Assembly (NCBI RefSeq): GCF_025561445.1 | Contig: NZ_CP095096.1 | Location: 1,281,822-1,345,821 of the forward strand | Length of the DNA: 64,000 bases | Direction: 5' to 3' | Source: Staphylococcus sp. IVB6181 | Lineage (GTDB): Bacteria > Bacillota > Bacilli > Staphylococcales > Staphylococcaceae | Shown here: positions 37,334 through 46,612 of the stretch, in pieces | How positions within the stretch are numbered: the first letter of the stretch is position 1 | How the letters are laid out: every line of letters begins with the position of its first letter | The notes under the pieces: generated by a model | What the model was told of the DNA's origin: nothing | What the model saw: the letters and a program-made list of their open reading frames with translations, nothing else | Databases searched by the model: none | Position numbers and translations under genes: made by a program

Positions 37334-38281
37334 ATGGCCGAAGAAAAAACTATAATGGAGCGTTTATTCCACGAACTAGATAGTAAAACTAAGGAACTGA
37401 ATAAAGAAAACGGGCAAAGCTTTATCGAAAACTTAGGGCTTGCGATGGAACAGATTTATCAAAATAATCGTGATTTGCTGGAACAGGCAACATTATCAGA
37501 TCGACGCAAGGCCTTTCAATTTGCATACTTAAGTTTATTGCAAGAGCAAGAGATTCAAGCGAATCACCAGATTACACCGGATTCAATCGGCTTAATTCTT
37601 GGATTCTTAGTACAGCAGTTTACACAAGATAAGAAAGAATTAAATATTGTAGATTTAACGAGCGGCAGCGGACATTTAAGTGCGACAGTGCATGAAGTGT
37701 TGACTGAACAAACACTAATGCACCATCTTGTTGAAGTTGATCCAGTGTTATCTCGTGTAAGTGTGCACTTAGCGAATTTCTTAGAAATTCCGTTTGATGT
37801 CTATCCTCAAGATGCTATTCTGCCATTACCGTTTGAAGAGGCAGATGTGGTCATCGGTGATTTGCCGGTAGGCTATTATCCGGTGGATGAACGCAGTCAC
37901 GAAATGAAATTAGGGTTTAAAGAAGGACATAGTTATGCCCATTACCTTTTAATCGAACAAGCGGTTGAAGCATTAAGAGGGGCCGGATTTGCATTCTTAA
38001 TTGTGCCGAGCAATATTTTTGAAGGTGAAAACATAAAACAGCTCAAAAATTTCATTGCAACAGATACAGAAATGCAGGCATTCCTCAATTTGCCTAAAAC
38101 ATTATTCAAAACTGAACAATCACGCAAATCTATCTTGATTCTTCAGAAAAAAGAACGTGATGTAACCCACTCTGTTGAGGTATTGCTCGCCAATATACCA
38201 GATTTCAAATGTCCGCAACAATTTCAAGGATTTTTACGAGAATTGTCAGAATGGCTGCAACAAAATCATCACAAAAAATAA
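37334..38281 (+). CDS. ytxK: YtxK family class I methyltransferase
   Basis: 315 residues from the ATG at 37334 (AGGAAGGA upstream). The fold is that of N6-adenine DNA methylases: SAM motif I VDLTSGSGHLSATV (residues 106-119), acidic loop EVDPVLS, and motif IV position GDLPVGYYP (175-183). The catalytic NPPY/DPPY is therefore replaced by DLPVGYY, so it may not methylate adenine in DNA. YtxK lies before ackA in B. subtilis as here. No restriction or specificity gene is near. Function is unknown. Confidence 0.85.
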   Translation: MAEEKTIMERLFHELDSKTKELNKENGQSFIENLGLAMEQIYQNNRDLLEQATLSDRRKAFQFAYLSLLQEQEIQANHQITPDSIGLILGFLVQQFTQDKKELNIVDLTSGSGHLSATVHEVLTEQTLMHHLVEVDPVLSRVSVHLANFLEIPFDVYPQDAILPLPFEEADVVIGDLPVGYYPVDERSHEMKLGFKEGHSYAHYLLIEQAVEALRGAGFAFLIVPSNIFEGENIKQLKNFIATDTEMQAFLNLPKTLFKTEQSRKSILILQKKERDVTHSVEVLLANIPDFKCPQQFQGFLRELSEWLQQNHHKK

Positions 38282-38364
38282 ACTGTAATAATCTTGAAAT
38301 TAAACTGTATTAATGGTTAAATAGAATTGGTAAAAGAAAATGTAAATATTGGAGGCATAGTTTT

Positions 38365-39561
38365 ATGTCAAAATTAGTGTTAGCGATTAACGCAGGTAGT
38401 TCATCACTGAAATTCCAACTTATAGAGATGCCTGAAGAAAATCTAGTATGTAAAGGTTTAATCGAAAGAATCGGACTTAAAGGTTCAAAATTAACAGTTG
38501 AATTCAATGGTCGCAAATTTACAGATGAAAGAGAAATCAACGATCATGTTCAAGCTGTTGACTTAATGTTGGACAACTTAATCGATCATGGTATCATCCG
38601 CGATATCAATGATATCGATGGTACAGGACACCGTGTTGTACATGGTGGTGAATTATTCCCAGAATCTGCGTTAGTTACCAACGAGGTAGAAAAACAAATA
38701 GAATCATTAACTGAATTGGCACCGCTTCATAACCCAGCAAACTTAATGGGTATCCGTGCGTTTCGTAAATTATTGCCGAACATTCCGCATGTGGCAGTAT
38801 TTGATACATCATTCCACCAAACAATGCCGGAACAAGCTTACTTATACAGTTTGCCATTCCATTATTATAAAGACTATGGCATTCGTAAGTACGGTTTCCA
38901 CGGAACAAGCCATAAATACGTATCTCAACGTGCGGCTAAAATCTTAGACCGTCCAATTGAAGAATTACGTATTATTTCTTGTCATATCGGTAACGGTGCA
39001 TCTATCGCTGCAATCGACGGCGGCGAATCTGTAGATACATCTATGGGCTTCACACCATTAGCAGGTGTAACAATGGGTACACGTTCAGGTGACATTGACC
39101 CTGCATTGATTCCATATATCATGGAGAAAACAGGCAAGAGTGCTGAAGCTGTATTAGATATCTTAAACAAAGAGTCAGGTTTATTGGGTATCTCAGGAAC
39201 TTCAAGCGACTTGCGCGACTTAGAACAAGATGCTGAAGAAGGCAAAACTCGTGCGCAATTAGCATTAGATGTTTTCGCTTCTCGTATTCATAAGTACATT
39301 GGTTCTTATACAGCGAAAATGCACGGTGTAGACGTAATTGTCTTCACAGCAGGTGTAGGCGAAAACTCAGACGAAGTACGTGCACGTGTATTAGAAGGAC
39401 TAGAATTTATGGGTGTATATTGGGATCCTAAGAAAAACGAACAAATTCATGGTTCAGAAGGATTCATCAACTATCCGCATTCACCAGTAAAAGTTTTAGT
39501 TATTCCAACAAATGAAGAAGTTATGATTGCAAGAGACACAGTAAAATTCGGTAGTCTGTAA
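38365..39561 (+). CDS. ackA: Acetate kinase
   Basis: 398 residues; GGAGGC before the ATG. It converts acetyl phosphate and ADP to acetate and ATP, the overflow pathway during glucose growth. Motifs: [15 protein letters not shown] at the N-terminus, [24 protein letters not shown] and [10 protein letters not shown] for phosphate binding, and FTAGVGENS near the C-terminus. Length is standard. It follows ytxK by 83 bases. No clear cre was found upstream, unlike the CcpA-activated gene of B. subtilis. Confidence 0.98.
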   Translation: MSKLVLAINAGSSSLKFQLIEMPEENLVCKGLIERIGLKGSKLTVEFNGRKFTDEREINDHVQAVDLMLDNLIDHGIIRDINDIDGTGHRVVHGGELFPESALVTNEVEKQIESLTELAPLHNPANLMGIRAFRKLLPNIPHVAVFDTSFHQTMPEQAYLYSLPFHYYKDYGIRKYGFHGTSHKYVSQRAAKILDRPIEELRIISCHIGNGASIAAIDGGESVDTSMGFTPLAGVTMGTRSGDIDPALIPYIMEKTGKSAEAVLDILNKESGLLGISGTSSDLRDLEQDAEEGKTRAQLALDVFASRIHKYIGSYTAKMHGVDVIVFTAGVGENSDEVRARVLEGLEFMGVYWDPKKNEQIHGSEGFINYPHSPVKVLVIPTNEEVMIARDTVKFGSL

Positions 39562-39571
39562 TCATTAAAAA

Positions 39572-39613
39572 TAATCCGGTTAGAAGGGCAGCTGCCTTTC
39601 TAGCCGGATTTTT
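39572..39613 (+). terminator. Terminator after ackA
   Basis: AATCCGG (39572-39578) pairs with CCGGATT (39604-39610); the inner TAGAAGG/CCTTTCTA extends the stem, followed by TTT. Confidence 0.85.
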
Positions 39614-39639
39614 CATGCATGCAAATTCGAAAAAGTATT

Positions 39640-39677
39640 TAAATAAAAGAAAACCGATTAGAACAAGTCTAATCGGT
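39640..39677 (-). terminator. Terminator after the first universal stress protein gene
   Basis: ACCGATTAGA (39653-39662) and TCTAATCGGT (39668-39677) are a perfect stem; the minus strand continues TTTTCTTTTATTT. Confidence 0.88.
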
Positions 39678-39705
39678 CTCAATTGAAAGATTGATTGAGC
39701 AAAAA

Positions 39706-40209
39706 TTATTTAGCTTGATATTGTTTGCGTAATTCTTCTGTTGCAACTTGAGGTTGGAAATCTTCAGGCATTTCTTCTGTACGAACCACTAGAACATCAC
39801 AAGGTGAATGACGTACAATAGCTTCAGATACAGAACCTACGATGAAGCGTTCCACAGCATTCAAACCAGAAGTACCGCAAATTACTAAGTCTGCATCGAC
39901 TTCTTGCGCAATTTTTTTAGGAATGATTGCTTTAGGTGAACCAAATTCAAGCAATGTTTCAACGTCGTTAACGCCTTCTTTTTGGGCAAATTCTTTATAA
40001 CCTCTAAGTAATTCTTCAGCGAATTGTTTAGATTTCTCAGTGAATTGAACATCATAGACTTCGTATGAAGTATATGTTCTAGAATCAATAACGTTCGTAA
40101 TAATAAGTTTTGAATCGTTACGTTTTGCTACATCCACTGCTTTGTTGAATGCCCATTCAGCTTCTTGTGATCCATCTACAGCGATTAAAATATGTTTGTA
40201 AGTTAACAT
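39706..40209 (-). CDS. Universal stress protein, UspA family
   Basis: 167 residues from the ATG at 40209 (GGAGGTCATG upstream); a longer frame to 40236 includes that site and is rejected. A single Usp domain with the ATP-binding pattern GTSGLNAVERFIVGSVSEAIVRHSPCDVLVV (G-2x-G-9x-G-S/T type; quoted in part: VGSVSEAIVRHS). UspA proteins bind ATP and appear under starvation and stress; the mechanism is unclear. It lies between ackA and ald on the opposite strand. Confidence 0.88.
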   Translation of the reverse strand: MLTYKHILIAVDGSQEAEWAFNKAVDVAKRNDSKLIITNVIDSRTYTSYEVYDVQFTEKSKQFAEELLRGYKEFAQKEGVNDVETLLEFGSPKAIIPKKIAQEVDADLVICGTSGLNAVERFIVGSVSEAIVRHSPCDVLVVRTEEMPEDFQPQVATEELRKQYQAK

Positions 40210-40327
40210 CGTACATGACCTCCTTCTACTCTTCACTTATATTTTACCATAGTTAACTGAATATTAGAAATTAAAATCGTATGCTTAATATTACAATTTA
40301 TTGAAAATTACAAAAACCTTATCTTTA

Positions 40328-40377
40328 ATGATAACTTAAACTTATCATCTATTATTACTGAAATGATTGCGCTTTCA
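40328..40377 (+). promoter_or_regulatory. Palindrome and cre-like site upstream of ald
   Basis: ATGATAA (40328-40334) and TTATCAT (40342-40348) form a 7-bp inverted repeat with a 7-base spacer. Downstream lies TGATTGCGCTTTCA (40364-40377), which matches the cre palindrome except for two bases in the left half. Both fall 40-90 bases before the ald ATG. Binding by CcpA or another factor is inference. Confidence 0.4.
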
Positions 40378-40415
40378 TTGCTTTCGCGTTACGATAAGCG
40401 TGGGAGGTGTACGGA

Positions 40416-41531
40416 ATGAAAATAGGTATTCCAAAAGAGATAAAAAATAATGAAAACAGAGTAGGGTTATCACCAAGCGGTGTTCACGCATTAGTTGAGA
40501 AAGGGCACACAGTTAATGTAGAACAAAACGCTGGTGAAGGTTCATTCTTTACAAATGAAGATTACAAAGCAGCAGGTGCAACAATTGTTGACGGACCTGC
40601 AGAGGCTTGGGATGCAGAAATGGTGATCAAGGTTAAAGAACCTATTGAGCCAGAATACAAATACTTCAAAAAGGATTTAATCTTATTCACTTATCTGCAT
40701 TTAGCAAACGACGAAACGTTAACTAAAGAATTAGTTGATAACGGCGTTGTTGCAATTGCATACGAAACAGTGCAATTACCAGATAATTCATTACCATTAT
40801 TAACGCCAATGAGTGAAGTTGCAGGAAGAATGTCAGCACAAATCGGTGCGCAATTCTTGCAAAAATTCTACGGCGGTATGGGTGTCTTGCTAGGAGGTAT
40901 TCCTGGTGTACCTAAAGGTAAAGTAACAATTATCGGCGGTGGTCAAGCAGGTACAAATGCTGCGAAAATCGCTTTAGGTTTAGGCGCAGATGTAACAATC
41001 TTAGACGTTAATCCAAAACGTCTTCAAGAACTTGAAGATTTATTTGATGGACGTGTGCATACAATTATGTCTAACCCATTAAATATCGAAGAAAGTGTTA
41101 CACAAAGCGACTTAGTTATCGGTGCTGTATTAATTCCAGGTGCTAAAGCGCCGAAACTTGTTACTGAAGACATGGTTAAGAAAATGAAAGACGGTTCTGT
41201 TTTAGTTGATATTGCAATCGACCAAGGCGGTATTTTCGAAACATCTGACCGTGTAACAACACACGATGATCCGACTTTCATTAAACATGGCGTAGTACAC
41301 TATTCAGTAGCGAATATGCCAGGTGCAGTACCGCGTACTGCTACTATCGGTTTAAATAATGCGACTTTACCATATGCATTGCAAATCGCGAACAAAGGCT
41401 ATTTAAATGCATTACGTGACAACCAACCATTATCATTAGGTTTAAACGTATTTGACGGTAAAGTTACAAATGAAGGTGTAGCTAAAGCGTTTGAACTTCC
41501 GTATACACCAGTAGATCAAGCATTAATTTAA
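40416..41531 (+). CDS. ald: Alanine dehydrogenase
   Basis: 371 residues from the ATG at 40416 (GGGAGGTG upstream). It deaminates L-alanine to pyruvate with NAD, feeding carbon and nitrogen. Motifs: [20 protein letters not shown] with the substrate Arg, the KVKEP segment with the pyruvate-binding Lys, the NAD loop [20 protein letters not shown], and [13 protein letters not shown]. Length is standard for the Ald1/2 type. It is monocistronic with a terminator. Staphylococci often have two ald genes; I cannot say which this is. Confidence 0.96.
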   Translation: MKIGIPKEIKNNENRVGLSPSGVHALVEKGHTVNVEQNAGEGSFFTNEDYKAAGATIVDGPAEAWDAEMVIKVKEPIEPEYKYFKKDLILFTYLHLANDETLTKELVDNGVVAIAYETVQLPDNSLPLLTPMSEVAGRMSAQIGAQFLQKFYGGMGVLLGGIPGVPKGKVTIIGGGQAGTNAAKIALGLGADVTILDVNPKRLQELEDLFDGRVHTIMSNPLNIEESVTQSDLVIGAVLIPGAKAPKLVTEDMVKKMKDGSVLVDIAIDQGGIFETSDRVTTHDDPTFIKHGVVHYSVANMPGAVPRTATIGLNNATLPYALQIANKGYLNALRDNQPLSLGLNVFDGKVTNEGVAKAFELPYTPVDQALI

Positions 41532-41597
41532 TTTTGAATGCGTTAAATTAATGGGATGTAAAGGGAAATATTGTTTCCTTGAAAACATCAAAATAAT

Positions 41598-41651
41598 AGC
41601 GCCATCGGGCAATCTGTTTTGGGGTTTAACAGAGCCTGATGGCGCTTTTTG
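41598..41651 (+). terminator. Terminator after ald
   Basis: AGCGCCATCGGGC (41598-41610) pairs with GCCTGATGGCGCT (41634-41646; one G-T), followed by TTTTT. Confidence 0.9.
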
Positions 41652-41715
41652 TGCGTTGAAAAAGGCGAAGCCTTGCGACTTAGCCTTTGAGCATTTACCA
41701 ATAATTATATATAGA

Positions 41716-42771
41716 TTATTTTTCGTAGTGTGTTAATACTTTATGTCCGTCTTCAGTGACTAAAATATCATCTTCGATACGTACACCGACTTCTCCCGGT
41801 ACATAAACGCCTGGTTCAACAGTGATAACCATGCCTGGTACAAATTTGTTTGTATTGAATCCGGCAACATCTTGATATTCATGTTCTTCTAAGCCTAAAC
41901 CATGGCCTAAACGGTGAACGAAATATTCGCCGTAACCCGCATCAGAAATGATACCGCGTGCTTTTCGATCAACGTCACCGATAACTACGCCCGGTTTAAT
42001 CATATCAATAGCAGCTTTTTCTGCTTCAAGTACTACATTATAAACTTCTTTTGCTTTATCGCTAGGATTGCCGAAAGCAACTGTTCTTGTCATGTCGCTG
42101 CAATAGTTTTCATAGATAACACCTAAATCAAATAGGACATATTCGTCTTTTTGAAGTTGACGGTCTCCAGGAATACCGTGAGGTGAAGCTGCATGATCTC
42201 CGAATAATACCATTGTCGGGAAACTCATGTCAGTGATACCGTAGTTTGTTTGGATTTCATATTCGATATGACGCACAACTTGTCTTTCAGTTACGCCTTC
42301 TTTTAAGAAATCTACACCGATTTCAATGCATTTATCTGCAAGTTCAGCAGCTTTTTGGATTTTTTCGATTTCTTCTGGTGTTTTCACATTACGCAATGCT
42401 TTGATAGTGTCGTCAATCGGACCGAAGTCTTTTGCGCCGAAGCCTTCGACTAACTCTTTTTGACGTTTCAATGTTAAGTGATCTTCTTCGACTAAAATTT
42501 TGTCGAATTGATAATCTACTAATTTGAATGGGTCTTCGCCATCAGCATTACCTACAACTTTGCCTTTGAAAGGTGATGCTTTAACTTCTTCTACTTCTAA
42601 TTTAGGGCAGAAGAGTACTTCTTCACCTTCAGCAGTAATTAATAAGGCTAAAAGGCGTTCATGCGGATCGCTTAAGTAACCTGAAAAGTAGAATACGTTA
42701 AGCGGTGTTGTAATCCAAGCAGCCCCAGCATCTTGATTACGTATTTCTTTAACAATTTCTTCTGTTTTCAA
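41716..42771 (-). CDS. pepQ: M24 family Xaa-Pro dipeptidase/aminopeptidase
   Basis: 351 residues from a TTG at 42771. GGAGG at 42781-42785 lies 9 bases before it; the TTG at 42780 touches the ribosome binding site. Residues 1-~130 form the creatinase-like N-terminal domain. The catalytic domain shows the dinuclear metal ligands: [19 protein letters not shown] (two Asp), [13 protein letters not shown] (His), VEPGVY (Glu) and [10 protein letters not shown] (Glu). It cleaves dipeptides or peptides with proline in second position. It is monocistronic, divergent from ytkL. Confidence 0.9.
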   Translation of the reverse strand: MKTEEIVKEIRNQDAGAAWITTPLNVFYFSGYLSDPHERLLALLITAEGEEVLFCPKLEVEEVKASPFKGKVVGNADGEDPFKLVDYQFDKILVEEDHLTLKRQKELVEGFGAKDFGPIDDTIKALRNVKTPEEIEKIQKAAELADKCIEIGVDFLKEGVTERQVVRHIEYEIQTNYGITDMSFPTMVLFGDHAASPHGIPGDRQLQKDEYVLFDLGVIYENYCSDMTRTVAFGNPSDKAKEVYNVVLEAEKAAIDMIKPGVVIGDVDRKARGIISDAGYGEYFVHRLGHGLGLEEHEYQDVAGFNTNKFVPGMVITVEPGVYVPGEVGVRIEDDILVTEDGHKVLTHYEK

Positions 42772-42913
42772 AATCCTCAACCTCCATTTACTTGATTAAC
42801 TATATTTTAAGCTAAATAAATTGAGAATTCAAAAGTACTGGGGAATGATTTCGACTAAAATAGGGAAGATGTTATACTGTAACTAAGATTAAGAAGCATA
42901 GGGGGCATAAAAA

Positions 42914-43603
42914 ATGAAATTATCATTTCATGGACAATCAACAATCTATTTTGAAGCAAACGGTAAGAAAGTTATTGTAGATCCGTTTATTACAGGTAAC
43001 GAATTATCTGATTTAGATGCAGAAAACCTAGAGGTCGACTATATCGTGTTAACACACGGCCATGCTGATCACTTTGGCGATACTGTTGAAATAGCTAAAA
43101 AGAATAATGCAACAGTAGTGGGATTAGCAGAAGTTGCAGATTATTTATCAACAGCAAAAGGTGTTGAGAATGTACATCCGATGAACATCGGAGGCAAATG
43201 GAAATTTGATTTCGGTACAGTGAAATATGTTCAAGCATTCCACAGTTCAAGTATTACAAACGAAGAAGGCATTCCTGTTTACTTAGGTGCTTCAACAGGA
43301 TTGATTTTAGAATTAGAAGGCAAAACAATTTATCATTGCGGCGACACTGGCTTATTCAGCGACATGAAATTAATTGCTGAACGTCATCCAGTCGATGTAT
43401 GCTTCGTACCAATCGGCGACAATTTCACGATGGGTATCGAAGATGCAAGTTATGCGATTAATGAATTAATTAAACCGAAAATTTCTGTACCTGTACATTA
43501 CAATACGTTCCCTTATATCGAACAAGATCCAGAAGAGTTCAAATCACTTGCTAAAGAAGGGGAAGTACAAATCCTTAAACCAGGTGAAGCTGTTCAATTC
43601 TAA
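42914..43603 (+). CDS. ytkL: UPF0173 metal-dependent hydrolase YtkL
   Basis: 229 residues; AGGGGGC before the ATG. It is a metallo-beta-lactamase fold protein with the metal motif [11 protein letters not shown] (about residues 47-57), a second His in FHSSS, and a CGDTGLFSD segment with the bridging Asp. The family is conserved in Firmicutes; its substrate is unknown. It resembles UlaG-type lactone or phosphodiester hydrolases only in fold. In B. subtilis it also neighbours the ytoI/nrnA/dnaE cluster. Confidence 0.9.
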   Translation: MKLSFHGQSTIYFEANGKKVIVDPFITGNELSDLDAENLEVDYIVLTHGHADHFGDTVEIAKKNNATVVGLAEVADYLSTAKGVENVHPMNIGGKWKFDFGTVKYVQAFHSSSITNEEGIPVYLGASTGLILELEGKTIYHCGDTGLFSDMKLIAERHPVDVCFVPIGDNFTMGIEDASYAINELIKPKISVPVHYNTFPYIEQDPEEFKSLAKEGEVQILKPGEAVQF

Positions 43604-43621
43604 TTGAAAAAGAGAGATAAT

Positions 43622-43660
43622 AAAAATGCTTGTACAAACAATCTGTACAAGCATTTTTTC
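43622..43660. terminator. Bidirectional terminator between ytkL and the second usp gene
   Basis: AAATGCTTGTACA (43624-43636) and TGTACAAGCATTT (43644-43656) are a perfect stem with T-runs outward on both strands. Confidence 0.92.
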
Positions 43661-43663
43661 TGA

Positions 43664-44077
43664 TTATTTTACGATTAATACAGGGATATGAGCACGTTTC
43701 GCTACTTTATGGCTGACACTGCCAAGTACGAATTTTTTTCTTGCTTGTGCTTTTCGGTTACTTACTACTAAGATGTCGTAATCACCGCTGTTCGCAAATT
43801 TTACTAATTCTTCTTTCGGATTGCCGCGCACGATAATCTCATCGTATTCAATACCATAGCCGTCAAGAATATCACGCGTAGGTTGTAATTCTTTGCTGCG
43901 TGCTTTTGTTAATTCATTTAGATGTGTGCCGCCTTTGATTGATGCTTGCGCATCTTGTTCTGAAATAGCATTTAATAAAGTGACAATTGTGCCTTCACCA
44001 GATAATTTTTTAACGTTTTCCAGTGCTTTTTTGTTTTCTAAATCTGTATCAACGCCAAGTAAAATGTTTTTATACAT
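43664..44077 (-). CDS. Universal stress protein, UspA family (second)
   Basis: 137 residues, AAGGAGGGATAG before the start. One Usp domain: N-terminal ILLGVDTDLENKKA, and C-terminal DILVVSNRKAQARKKFVLGSV-type region ending in the dimer strand HIPVLIVK. The G-2x-G ATP motif is weaker (SNRKAQARK) than in the first Usp, so nucleotide binding may be lost. It shares a terminator with ytkL. Physiological role unknown. Confidence 0.85.
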   Translation of the reverse strand: MYKNILLGVDTDLENKKALENVKKLSGEGTIVTLLNAISEQDAQASIKGGTHLNELTKARSKELQPTRDILDGYGIEYDEIIVRGNPKEELVKFANSGDYDILVVSNRKAQARKKFVLGSVSHKVAKRAHIPVLIVK

Positions 44078-44299
44078 TCTCTATCCCTCCTTAATACTTA
44101 TTCTAATAAAAATGTGTCAACATTTCCAATTAAATTTATATTCAACAAATTAAACTGATTTTAAATTACAAATTCTCAAATAATGCGTTAGGTACAGCAA
44201 CGAATACATGTTAAAATTCAATAGAGGTTAGCTTCGATTTTTACTTCAAAGAAAGTTATAATTAAAAGAAGAGTAAGTAGAGAATGAGGGAAGTAAGTA

Positions 44300-45595
44300 A
44301 TGACAAAACATGAACAAATTCTTGCACATATTGAATCACTTGCGGTAGGTCAGAAAATATCAGTCCGCAAAATAGCTAAAGATTTAGAAGTATCTGAAGG
44401 TACTGCATATCGCGCAATCAAAGATGCAGAACAGTTAGGTCTCGTTGCTACGATAGATCGCGTAGGAACTGTAAGAATTGAAAAGAAAACAAGAGAACAG
44501 ATAGAACAATTGACCTTCGGGGAGATTGTCAAAATTATAGATGGGCAAGTATTAGCTGGACGCAACGGCTTGCATAACACATTGTCAAAATTTGCGATAG
44601 GCGCAATGAAGCTAGAGAACGTAGTCAAATATTTAACAAAACATACATTACTTATTGTCGGAAACAGAACAGATGTACAGCTTGAGGCTTTGCGCCATGG
44701 AAGTGCTGTATTAATTACAGGCGGATTCAATACGACGCCTGAAATCAAACGTTATGCAGATCAACACAATTTGCCGATTTTATCTTCAAACTATGATTCG
44801 TATTTAGTCGCAAATATGATTAACCGTGCGATGTATAATCAAATTATTCGTAAAGAGATTCTCATCGTTGAGGATATTGTTAAACCGGTAACGGATGAAA
44901 CAGTTGTCAAAGAGTCAATGACAGTCGCCGATTTAAAAAAGCGTTCTCAACAATCAGGACATTCCAGATTCCCTGTTGTTGATGATGACTTTAAACTCGT
45001 AGGAATTGTGACAAGCAAAGATATTATTTCTAAAGACTCTGATGAATATGTGCATAAAGTTATGACAAAGCCAGTACTTAACGTACAATTGTCTACTACA
45101 GTAGCAACTTGTGCGCATATGATGATTTGGGAAGGTATTGAATTGCTTCCGGTTACAACCGTCAATAAAAAGCTTCTAGGTGTAGTTTCCCGTGAAGACG
45201 TATTGAGAGCGATGCAATTATTAGGCCGTCAGCCGCAAGTCGGTGAAACAATCAATGACCAAGTCGGCAAATACATTTCTGTTAACAAAGATAAAATCAC
45301 AGTAGATGTTGCACCGCAATTAACAAGCCAATACGGGACTTTAAGTAAAGGCGCCTTTGTTGCAATCATTGAAGAAACGATACGTTTTAAGATGAGACAA
45401 TTGAAAAAACAAGAAGTCATGATTGAAAGTCTCAGTATTATCTATATGAAAACTGTGTCGATTGAAACAGAACTTGAAATCCAATACAACATGCTAGATG
45501 TAGGGCGTAATTTTGCTAAAATAGAAGTAAGCATGCAAGCCGATCAGCAAGATGTCGCAAAAGCATTGATTATTTGCCAAATGCTTGAAAGCTGA
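44300..45595 (+). CDS. ytoI: YtoI: HTH, DRTGG, CBS and hotdog domain protein
   Basis: 431 residues; GAGGGAAG before the ATG. Four parts are visible: a GntR/DeoR-like winged helix (residues 1-~65, [24 protein letters not shown]), a DRTGG domain (~75-185), two CBS repeats (~200-310; [20 protein letters not shown] and [18 protein letters not shown]) that normally bind adenine nucleotides, and a C-terminal hotdog/thioesterase-like fold (~325-425). The make-up suggests a ligand-sensing regulator. Its regulon is unknown. It leads a ytoI-nrnA-dnaE run (43 and 35 base gaps). Confidence 0.9.
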   Translation: MTKHEQILAHIESLAVGQKISVRKIAKDLEVSEGTAYRAIKDAEQLGLVATIDRVGTVRIEKKTREQIEQLTFGEIVKIIDGQVLAGRNGLHNTLSKFAIGAMKLENVVKYLTKHTLLIVGNRTDVQLEALRHGSAVLITGGFNTTPEIKRYADQHNLPILSSNYDSYLVANMINRAMYNQIIRKEILIVEDIVKPVTDETVVKESMTVADLKKRSQQSGHSRFPVVDDDFKLVGIVTSKDIISKDSDEYVHKVMTKPVLNVQLSTTVATCAHMMIWEGIELLPVTTVNKKLLGVVSREDVLRAMQLLGRQPQVGETINDQVGKYISVNKDKITVDVAPQLTSQYGTLSKGAFVAIIEETIRFKMRQLKKQEVMIESLSIIYMKTVSIETELEIQYNMLDVGRNFAKIEVSMQADQQDVAKALIICQMLES

Positions 45596-45638
45596 TAGGC
45601 GAACGCACCTGGAATTTGAAAATGAAGGAGTAACTCAG

Positions 45639-46577
45639 ATGAACACGTTTAATGAAATTATGGAACAAATTGAACAAGCAGATACGATTATTATTCACCG
45701 TCACGTACGTCCAGATCCTGATGCGTACGGTTCTCAACTTGGATTAAAATCCTACTTGCAATTGAAATTTCCGAATAAACAAATTTATGCAGTAGGGGAA
45801 AGCGAATCTTCACTTGATTTTATGGGAACTTTTGATGCAGTGGATGATGCTGTGTATCAAAATGCACTTGTAATTGTGTGCGATACAGCAAATGCACCGA
45901 GAATCGATGATCAACGTTATAATACAGGCAAGGGCTTGATTAAAATCGATCATCATCCGCCTATTGATCAATATGGTGATTTGAACTATGTCAATACTGA
46001 AGCTTCTTCTACAAGTGAAATCATCTTTGATATCATTCGTCATTTTAACAATACGTCTGTAATTAATGAAGAGACTGCACGCTTGCTTTATTTAGGTATT
46101 GTCGGCGACACTGGCAGATTCTTATTCAATAACACTACACCGCATACAATGAAGTCAGCGGCACAATTATTGGAATATCCGTTTGAACATAATGCGGAAT
46201 TGAATAAAATGGCAGAAAAAGACCCTAAATTAATGCTGTTCCAAGGCTATGTTTTGCAGCATTTCGATATGAATGAAAATGGGTTTGCGAAAGTACAAAT
46301 TACAGATGAAGTATTAAAAGAATACGGCTTAGCACCCAATGAAGCTTCGCAATTTGTTAACACTATTTCAGATTTGCGCGGATTGAAAATCTGGGTATTT
46401 GCTGTAGATGAAGGCAGTGAAATCCGTTGCCGTATCCGTTCGAAAAATATAGTAATCAATGATGTTGCACAAGCTTTCGGAGGCGGCGGCCATCCGAATG
46501 CATCTGGCGTTTCAGTAGACAGCTGGGAAGAGTTCGACCGCTTAGCTGAAGCGTTAAACCAAAAGTTGATTGATTAA
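45639..46577 (+). CDS. nrnA: Oligoribonuclease / pAp phosphatase NrnA
   Basis: 312 residues from the ATG at 45639 (AAGGAGT upstream); the longer frame starts inside ytoI. DHH-DHHA1 phosphoesterase: [14 protein letters not shown] (metal His/Asp), [24 protein letters not shown] (DHH) and the DHHA1 GGGHPNASG motif near the end. NrnA degrades 2-5 nt RNAs, pGpG/pApA and dephosphorylates 3'-phosphoadenosine 5'-phosphate, so it links RNA turnover, sulfur metabolism and cyclic dinucleotide signalling. Confidence 0.95.
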   Translation: MNTFNEIMEQIEQADTIIIHRHVRPDPDAYGSQLGLKSYLQLKFPNKQIYAVGESESSLDFMGTFDAVDDAVYQNALVIVCDTANAPRIDDQRYNTGKGLIKIDHHPPIDQYGDLNYVNTEASSTSEIIFDIIRHFNNTSVINEETARLLYLGIVGDTGRFLFNNTTPHTMKSAAQLLEYPFEHNAELNKMAEKDPKLMLFQGYVLQHFDMNENGFAKVQITDEVLKEYGLAPNEASQFVNTISDLRGLKIWVFAVDEGSEIRCRIRSKNIVINDVAQAFGGGGHPNASGVSVDSWEEFDRLAEALNQKLID

Positions 46578-46612
46578 GACATTGAAATCTATGAAAGGAG
46601 GGATTGTCAGAC

